Of a stretch of DNA of 64,000 bases, positions 59,689 to 64,000 are shown in pieces; position 1 is the first letter of the stretch, and each line of letters begins with the position of its first letter. Source of the stretch: Chionoecetes opilio (taxonomy: Eukaryota; Arthropoda; Malacostraca; Decapoda; Majidae); the NCBI GenBank assembly GCA_016584305.1, contig JACEEZ010009490.1:261001-325000 (forward strand), read 5' to 3'. The notes beneath the pieces are model-generated. The model had not been told where the DNA came from. It did not search any database and worked only from the letters and a program-made list of their open reading frames with translations. Position numbers and translations under genes: made by a program.

Positions 59689-61797
59689 TCCAAGATGTGT
59701 GTGTGTGTGTGTGTGTATTATATATATCTTCTTCATGAAAAAAATTTGGCATCTGGTTGCTTATTACAGTAAAACCTCTATTAACCGGCACTCGTGGGAC
59801 AAATTTTGAGGTGCCGGTTGATACATTTTCCGGTTAAATGAGCGTTAACCGAGTAAAATTAATCATTGCATCAAAGTTGGCGCTCATTTTCTGTTTTGCA
59901 TTCATACTTCTCATTAGCCTTTGATCTGAGTGCCTTTTCCCTATCTGTGTCACTTTTACTAGTATGTATCTCCTCCTCCTCCTAATCCTCCTCCTCCTCC
60001 AACGTCCTCTTCTGCAGCCTTGCTCGTGTTTTCGTTGCCGGCCGAGTCCGGGGAGAAGATCGGGCTGGGCATCAACTCTATGCTGGCCATGATGGTGTTC
60101 CTGATGGCCATGACGGAAAACTTGCCCCCTTCTGAGAGCCTCCCCGTCGCAGGTGTGTGGCCAAAAAAGCAACCTATTGACACCTTATTGTGGGCGTTGC
60201 TCTTGAGGTTAAAGTCTCTTTGAACATTGTATAGTCTTTTTTTTTAACGAGGCGAAAATTCCATTCTATCTTAAGGTCTCATGCTTAAAATGATGCCTAT
60301 GTTTACCTGATAATATGGTTAACTATTATAAAACTACAGCTGAAATTTAGAAGAACCGTAGTATTCGCTTCTCGTGGTATCAAATATCTGTCAGTAAGCA
60401 GCAAGGGTCAGGATTTTTCACCTCGTTAAAAAAAAGCAGAGTATAGTGAATAGTGAGTCAAGACCCTGGTAGTACGTCAGCGGTCTTGTTTAACCCTTTG
60501 AAACCACCCATAACGTAATTTTCATTGTTATTTGGCCACCATTAGACGATTTCTGTGAATATATGCAATGTTTTTAGATATGACCTCTTTAGTATTCTTG
60601 TACACTAACTAATTTGCTATATTTAGTTACTTTTCCGTAATTTTATGGCTAACAACACACGATTTTATATAGCAAAGGAAAGATTGGGTGTGAAGAGGTT
60701 TTAAACTTTTTTCCGTGTTTGTCTCAATGGTGTCGCCGATAACTCCGTCGCTGCCTGACACAAAGGAGTGTACTACGGCGTGTGTCTCATCCTGCTTACC
60801 TTCAACATCCTCTTTTCGGTCTACGTCCTAAACCTGTCTTACCACGGTGACCGCGGCTTTGAGGTACCGGACTGGATGAGGTTAGTGGTCCGTGGAATAT
60901 GACAACACAAGAATTAGACGGCCATGTCCCGCCCTCGTGTTTGTGTAACGTTAAATAATAGTCGCCAGGATTTTTCAGGTATGACGGCGTGAAGGGTTAC
61001 TCATGTTTCCTCGTGTTCCAGGAAGATGACCGTTTTTACAGCGCGCAGTGTCTTTATGAAGCTTCCCGACCTCATCCTCGAAGCCTGGGAGGTTGACAAG
61101 GTGCAGTGCTAAGTTATGGAGGCAGGAGGACGGGAAGAGGGGAGAAAGATATAACATTAGGGAAAAATCAATATTTCACTTAACCTCTTCTCCTGCAGGA
61201 CGAGCCGAAGAAACTCCTGGACTCCGTTAATGACCTCAAGGGGTTCAAACATGTCAACGTCAACTTGATCAGAGTTGAGCCTAACTTCCTGGAGGGAGGC
61301 CATGACATTGTATTCAAAGGTGAGGCACAGGAACAGTCGTGAGCCAGCAAAACCCGCGTCTCTGCCGTCCACAACTCACTCTTGCTTTAGTAGGACTCGT
61401 TGTGACATAAATTTCTGGAGCTTGACTAAAAGGTCACAAAAACTCTTCATACATAAAGAGCTTCCATCGTATTGCAGACCCTTACCAGCGACGGTCAATC
61501 GAGGCACTAGAAGGCATCCTGCGGGTGCTGACGAAGGAGGAACGGGACGGGCAGTCGCGAGCCAGCAAGGCCAAGCTGACGGAGGAATGGAAGTTCTTGT
61601 CGCGAGTGATGGATCGCTTTCTTTTCATCGTCTTCTCCATCGCCACTTTCCTCTTCAACGTCATCATCCTCACTCAGTCACCACACAGCGAGAACTTCGA
61701 GTATTGTCCTCTGGGCCAAGGTCTGTGCGGCGATGACTATGAGGTGGACAGCATCAAGGACCTCACCATCAAGGGAGGGCTCAGCGGGGGGCACTAG
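48951..61797 (+). CDS. Divergent alpha-type nicotinic acetylcholine receptor subunit
   Basis: A pentameric ligand-gated ion channel subunit, plasma membrane. Exons seen: 48951-49035, 53154-53398, 56550-56727, 57720-57843, 58275-58361, 60018-60152, 60766-60880, 61022-61100, 61199-61319 and 61478-61797. The joins after 56550 keep frame. Landmarks: signal peptide, Cys-loop sequence MDIQWFPFDQQTC, vicinal cysteines FDPCCKEPF (alpha hallmark), TM1 ending in IVPGVLINIC, TM2 with GEKIGLGINSMLA, TM3, a short cytoplasmic loop and TM4. The ectodomain part between LFNVLSV (53398) and 56550 is not found. The Cys-loop exon carries TGA at 56620 and lacks its first Cys in frame. The gene is either damaged or mis-sequenced there. 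Positions expected to be aromatic in loop C are Asp and Phe. Confidence 0.85.
49216..49437. repeat. (ACT)n and (CTC)n microsatellite
   Basis: ACT repeats (49216-49274) then about 160 bp of CTC. The poly-Arg ORF on the minus strand is its translation. Confidence 0.97.
49441..52200 (+). mobile_element. Degenerate CR1-like LINE (family 3) in receptor intron
   Basis: Endonuclease part at 49441-49920 reads TIGTIYRPPKSNAEVD, ICGDFNLPHINW, VREPTRDNSILDLVF and NSDHRL. Degraded RT follows with SGVPQGSV near 51059-51085 and LESVQRRATKQIPSLRNSSY near 51575-51635. The 3' end near 52100-52200 runs into TCC repeats. Many stops and frameshifts; dead. Confidence 0.85.
52621..52738 (+). mobile_element. SINE-like 3' end, copy 2, with poly(A)
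   Basis: TCTTACTGTCTTCTTTATAG, GGGACTGGCAACT and TTTTTGTTAC as at 45361, ending in a 33-base A-run (52706-52738). Confidence 0.75.
53068..53145 (+). mobile_element. LINE 3'-end remnant next to a splice acceptor
   Basis: CTACCACGTGTAGGTCTCAC and a TTCTTATGTTCTTATG tail, as at 59480-59558. It ends about 8 bp before the acceptor AG of receptor exon 2 and supplies its T-rich tract. Confidence 0.8.
53154..53398 (+). CDS. Receptor exon 2: N-terminal helix and first strand
   Basis: Acceptor GGTTTAG ending 53153 (the alternative at 53156 gives a stop). It reads LYNDLFRDYNKHIRPV and IVHFEVALFNVLSV, the N-terminal helix and strand beta-1 of Cys-loop receptors. Donor GTGGGT at 53399. Confidence 0.88.
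53408..53534. repeat. (TTC/CTC)n microsatellite next to exon 2 donor
   Basis: TTC/TCC trinucleotide runs beginning 9 bp after the donor. Confidence 0.95.
53548..54420 (+). mobile_element. SGNH-type LINE 3' UTR fragment, copy 3
   Basis: Matches 36290-37127 throughout, including the tandem units and the CTTGTATT terminus, then CTC repeats. Differences from that copy are mostly single-base insertions and deletions. Confidence 0.9.
54437..55480 (+). mobile_element. SGNH-type LINE 3' UTR fragment, copy 4
   Basis: Starts AATTTATCGCGCGGGCCTCT, matching 36160 onward, and follows the previous copy head to tail. Increasingly divergent after 54960, again with many indels. Confidence 0.85.
55481..56549. 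other. Receptor intron or missing-exon region
   Basis: Holds a (GA)n block at 56120-56204 and pyrimidine-rich DNA before the 56550 acceptor. The segment 55840-55950 weakly suggests a receptor exon (a KWEPII reading followed, after a frame change, by YNTRTK) but is not reliable. Confidence 0.35.
56550..56727 (+). CDS. Receptor Cys-loop exon, with in-frame TGA
   Basis: Acceptor CATCAG ending 56549, donor GTTGGA at 56728. Start ADSSYEDHDKHKN, end DMDIQWFPFDQQTC and SSWTMDKNQ. TGA at 56620-56622 falls in frame. The first Cys of the loop is found only in another frame (TGT at 56642-56644), as if two compensating indels of one or two bases lie between about 56610 and 56650. Confidence 0.8.
56894..57000 (+). 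mobile_element. TTAA-type MITE, partial
   Basis: TCCCTTCACGCCCAGATATT and TGTAGCCATAAAAATA and ATTTACCAAATAGT match the left half of the copy at 20624-20833; the right half is not recognisable. Confidence 0.6.
57418..57640. repeat. (CTA)n microsatellite
   Basis: CTA trinucleotide array with interruptions, then ACC/CAC repeats, ending just upstream of the 57720 exon. Confidence 0.95.
57720..57843 (+). CDS. Receptor loop C exon with vicinal cysteines
   Basis: Acceptor CCCCAG ending 57719, donor GTAAGT at 57844 that continues into (GT)n. Encodes LMLDMGPSDITRYHPNQEFF and FIDFDPCCKEPF. CCKEP matches alpha7, but the tyrosine two residues before CC is Asp and that after EP is Phe. Confidence 0.88.
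57846..57939. repeat. (GT)n microsatellite fused to a splice donor
   Basis: About 94 bp of GT beginning inside the GTAAGTGTGTG donor of the loop C exon. Confidence 0.97.
58127..58245. repeat. (CTC)n microsatellite before the TM1 acceptor
   Basis: CTC trinucleotides passing into TTC runs, forming the polypyrimidine tract of the acceptor at 58274. Confidence 0.95.
58275..58361 (+). CDS. Receptor TM1 exon
   Basis: Acceptor CAACAG ending 58274. Encodes ISYHIQMQRRVKFALFFFIV and PGVLINIC, the pre-TM1 strand and TM1. The donor is a weak GTAGAG followed by (GA)n. Confidence 0.85.
58364..58505. repeat. (GA)n microsatellite after the TM1 donor
   Basis: GA dinucleotide with AGG interruptions, starting at the splice donor. 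Confidence 0.95.
58505..59558 (+). mobile_element. Degenerate LINE (family 4) in receptor intron
   Basis: Frames with frameshifts read EQVTIGVPQGSVLGPLLF, then SKFADDTKVGRI in another frame, WQMEFNIEKG and DLGVRVSPDLRP; later parts include ANRVLGFITKSVKSRSAEVI. The 3' end is GGAACTACCACGTGTAGGCC with a TTCTTATATTCTTATG tail. Jockey/CR1 type; dead. Confidence 0.85.
59560..59715. repeat. (GA)n and (GT)n microsatellites
   Basis: GA run at 59560-59688 following the LINE tail, then GT at 59697-59715. Confidence 0.95.
59767..59865 (+). mobile_element. Pogo/Tigger-like terminal remnant
   Basis: CAGTAAAACCTCTATTAACC preceded by TA, with a self-complementary CCGGTTGA/TTAACCGG pattern. Only one end seen. 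Confidence 0.5.
60018..60152 (+). CDS. Receptor TM2 (pore) exon
   Basis: Acceptor CTGCAG ending 60017, donor GTGTGT at 60153. ALLVFSLPAESGEK, then IGLGINSMLAMMVFLMAMTE. The Glu at -1' and Leu at 9' and Glu at 20' are kept, but 2' is Gly and 6' is Asn where Ser/Thr are usual. Confidence 0.9.
60490..60704 (-). mobile_element. TTAA-type MITE, copy 3
   Basis: TTAACCCTTTGAAACC at the left, GTGAAGAGGTTTTAA at the right, interior TAGCAAAGGAAAGAT. More diverged termini than copies 1 and 2. It lies between the TM2 and TM3 exons. Confidence 0.82.
60766..60880 (+). CDS. Receptor TM3 exon
   Basis: Encodes GVYYGVCLILLTFNILFSVY and the loop start with HGDRGFEVPDWMR. Donor GTTAGT at 60881. The acceptor (CACAAAG ending 60765) lacks a polypyrimidine tract; it was chosen because it preserves frame with the TM2 exon and avoids an upstream in-frame TGA. 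Confidence 0.75.
61022..61100 (+). CDS. Receptor cytoplasmic-loop exon 1
   Basis: Acceptor GTTCCAG ending 61021; encodes KMTVFTARSVFMKLPDLILE and AWEVDK. Donor GTGCAG at 61101 keeps frame with the next exon. Confidence 0.8.
61199..61319 (+). CDS. Receptor cytoplasmic-loop exon 2
   Basis: Acceptor CCTGCAG ending 61198, donor GTGAGG at 61320. Encodes DEPKKLLDSVNDLKGFKHVN to GGHDIVFK; no close family resemblance, as usual for this variable loop. Confidence 0.8.
61478..61797 (+). CDS. Receptor last exon: MA helix, TM4 and C-terminus
   Basis: Acceptor ATTGCAG ending 61477; stop TAG at 61795-61797. Encodes an amphipathic helix (AKLTEEWKFLSRVMDRF), TM4 (FLFIVFSIATFLFNVIILT) and an unusually long extracellular tail of about 40 residues with two cysteines (YCPLGQGLCGDDYEVD). 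Confidence 0.88.
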
Positions 61798-62055
61798 GGG
61801 CGGCCAGGCCTATATTACCGTTCTCTGGAATAGTATGTGGTATGGGGATGTCGAGCCAATCCCTGCTGTCCAAGCTCGTGACATCATATTGGGGGTGGAG
61901 CCTACATGATCACTGGGCTATAATCTGTATGTTTTATTTAAGATTCCACCGAGGAATATGGGTAGACAGCGGGAAGGTAGTGCTCACAGTTGATTTTTCT
62001 GGCGTCAACAACAACAGCAACAGCAACACACACGACGCACAACGCACAAATTCAC

Positions 62056-62061
62056 AATAAA
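62056..62061 (+). promoter_or_regulatory. Receptor polyadenylation signal AATAAA
   Basis: Canonical hexamer about 260 bp after the stop codon, followed by a TGATTTATTTG stretch. Confidence 0.6.
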
Positions 62062-63126
62062 ACGATTTTCATGACGAGTGATATTGCTGATTTATTTGCC
62101 GAGTTATTGCCATTATCATTATACTCTTTTCATCATTATTACTATTATTCTTACTCTTCTTGTTATTATTGTTTTTCATATTATCATTATACTACTACTA
62201 CTGCTACTACTACTACTAACAATAATGATGATAATCGCCCTTAGACACGTGGCATAAAGGGCTTGTTTCCGTATTCCCTTCGTGTCATATAAGAGTATAG
62301 GAGGTAAGTAAAGGGGTCGAGGCCGGAGGGTTGGAATCCTCTCCCCGGCAGTGTTATATTCCATGAAAACAAAGAGTTGAAATAATCACGTTTATAATAT
62401 GTGCCACCGTTCTAGTTTAGGAGATGACCTGCTGTGTGAAAACAAAATATATGCTAATTGTTCTCAGTTATTATATTACTATTATAATTGTTAATATTAA
62501 TGTTATTATTATTATTATTTTCATTTATATATATATATATGTATACTTTTTTTTATCTTGTCTTTTATTACTGTTGTTATTGCTGTTTATATCATATGAC
62601 GCAAAGTTTGTGCCTTTGAAATGTCAGAGGAATGAATATTTTTCAAGTAGGCTTTGTTAATTTTGTCCCTTGAAAAAATGCACCATATACCAGAATAAAA
62701 AAGAAATAAAAAAAAGTAATGAAAGTCAGCAAATAGCACCTGGAAAAAATGCGTTTTTTTTTTTTTTTTTTTTTACATCACAAAGGACTGGCCAAGGACA
62801 AAAAAGAAAGGAAATAACAAAAGCCCGCTCTATCGTCACCCAGTGTTCTGAGCGAGAATATTCCACTTTTTGAAAATATGCAGTAAATTTTGAGCAACTT
62901 CGGTACTTCAGAAAGTCACTATACTAACGTTACGCTGATTTCAACTTGAGTGCAAAGAAAGACAAATGTAAAAGGGATCGAGAGGCATTGTCTTTGAGTT
63001 GTATTCAGATTCCAACTCGTTTTATTGAGAAAAATGTAACTTGTTAAAATAAACCTGATCCTCGTCTTTGAATCTGCAAACTAGAGAACAGGAGACGTGG
63101 TAAATACCTAAATCAACTGACTATAT
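62062..63126. other. Region downstream of the receptor gene
   Basis: AT-rich low complexity. Holds the inverted SINE-like 3' end at 62752-62835 with its T-run. No gene seen. Confidence 0.5.
62752..62835 (-). mobile_element. SINE-like 3' end, copy 3
   Basis: Inverted: TTTTTGTCCTTGGCCAGTCC and TTTGTGATGT followed by poly(A) (T-run 62755-62774), as at 45361. Confidence 0.7.
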
Positions 63127-63338
63127 TAACCCCTTTACACCCAGATCTTTCCTTTGCTATATAAAATCATCTGTTGTTAGCCATAAAATTTAGAAAAGTA
63201 ACTTAATATACCAAACTAGTTAGTCGACAAGGATACTAAACAGGACATATCTATTGAAATATTACATACATTCATTGAAAATAGTCTAATGGTATCCAAA
63301 ATACAAAGGCAATTACGTTCTGGGTCTCAAGGGGTTAA
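63127..63338 (+). mobile_element. TTAA-type MITE, copy 4
   Basis: 212 bp, TTAACCCCTTTACACCCAG at the left and GGGTCTCAAGGGGTTAA at the right. Same orientation as copy 2. Confidence 0.88.
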
Positions 63339-64000
63339 CATAGTAGTCAATATAGTAGATCCAGGTAAATACAGCACAAAGGATGGAAGGCGTCATTCAC
63401 AACGGTATCAGCTCTTCGATATAATAATAATGTTGTGCGATGCAATAATTGATAACATTCGCAGGGTAACTAAAAGTATGGTACAGCCTGAATATTGAAC
63501 TATACGAGGCTTATATCAGGACGCACACGACTTACTTGAGTGAAGCTGTGTGTGTGTGTGTGTGTGTATGTGTGTGTGTGTGTGTGTGTGTATTTAATTC
63601 ACCCACGGCCTGATGGCTGATACCAGGGGAATGCACCACCGAATGCAATCGTTTACGTCAACACTGTTCATAAACTTAAAGATATATATGATTAAGGTAA
63701 CTAAAAACCAGACGAATTGAGCTTGTTTCAGTCCTGTACAAATACAATTAGATGAGAAGCACACGCACACATTAATCAATATGTGGATAGATAGATAGAC
63801 AGACAGAGGTTGATTTATACAAAGCTCACTCGTATATGTATAAACAATGATAGATTATACACAAAGCGTGTATTCATTACCACACCTGATACAATACAGT
63901 CACAGCTCACATGCATCTGGTAGTTTGTTGCTGTCTATCTGCTGCTGAGCAAGTTGGTACAGGAACAAAATCACATGTTTGCTCCACCACCACCGCCACC
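63339..64000. other. Non-coding end of window
   Basis: A (GT)n microsatellite at 63549-63592 and unique AT-rich DNA. The last bases begin a CAC/ACC trinucleotide run. No gene recognised. Confidence 0.55.

Overview
The window reads as nuclear DNA of an arthropod, most likely a decapod crustacean. The host genes have short exons with GT-AG introns, the three named genes (Rab7, pinin, a nicotinic acetylcholine receptor subunit) are of animal type, and the intergenic DNA is full of long di- and trinucleotide microsatellites, CR1-like LINEs, tRNA-derived SINEs, hAT and TTAA-type DNA elements. The decapod assignment is an inference from this texture, not from a marker gene.

Layout. 80-253 is the last coding exon of Rab7 (+). 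254-3487 is non-coding and holds a perfect 144-bp palindrome at 1721-1864. 3488-15076 is a nest of mobile DNA on the minus strand: a hAT fragment, then a BED-finger hAT element (4436-15076) split in two by a nearly complete CR1-like LINE (about 6818-12114) whose ORF1 carries an SGNH/GDSL hydrolase domain. It also holds a 1.2-kb foldback and a GA-rich foldback containing a SINE. 16041-27739 is a complete nine-exon pinin (PNN) gene (+, 977 codons); its first intron is a minisatellite invaded by several transposons. 28399-29095 is a 0.7-kb CT microsatellite. 29-39 kb is intergenic with stacked DNA elements (a TTAA-flanked element holding a hAT MITE with a perfect 8-bp target duplication and an RTE-like fragment), a second SINE copy and a second copy of the SGNH-type LINE. 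39830-41965 is a GC-rich uninterrupted gene for a protein with two vigilin-type KH domains, broken by one in-frame TAG. 42-48.9 kb is repeats (a MITE, a 40-48 bp minisatellite, SINEs). 48951-61797 is a divergent alpha-type nicotinic receptor subunit (+): signal-peptide exon, N-terminal exon, Cys-loop exon, loop C exon and exons for TM1-TM4. One or more ectodomain exons are missing or unreadable in an indel-rich stretch near 53.5-56.5 kb. 62-64 kb is non-coding.

Function. The genes do not form a pathway. Rab7 is an endolysosomal GTPase, pinin is a splicing and exon-junction factor, the KH protein is probably RNA-binding, and the receptor subunit would be part of a pentameric cation channel. 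The unusual content is the KH gene with its internal TAG, the receptor's changed pore and ligand-box residues with microsatellites abutting its splice sites, and the layered transposon insertions.
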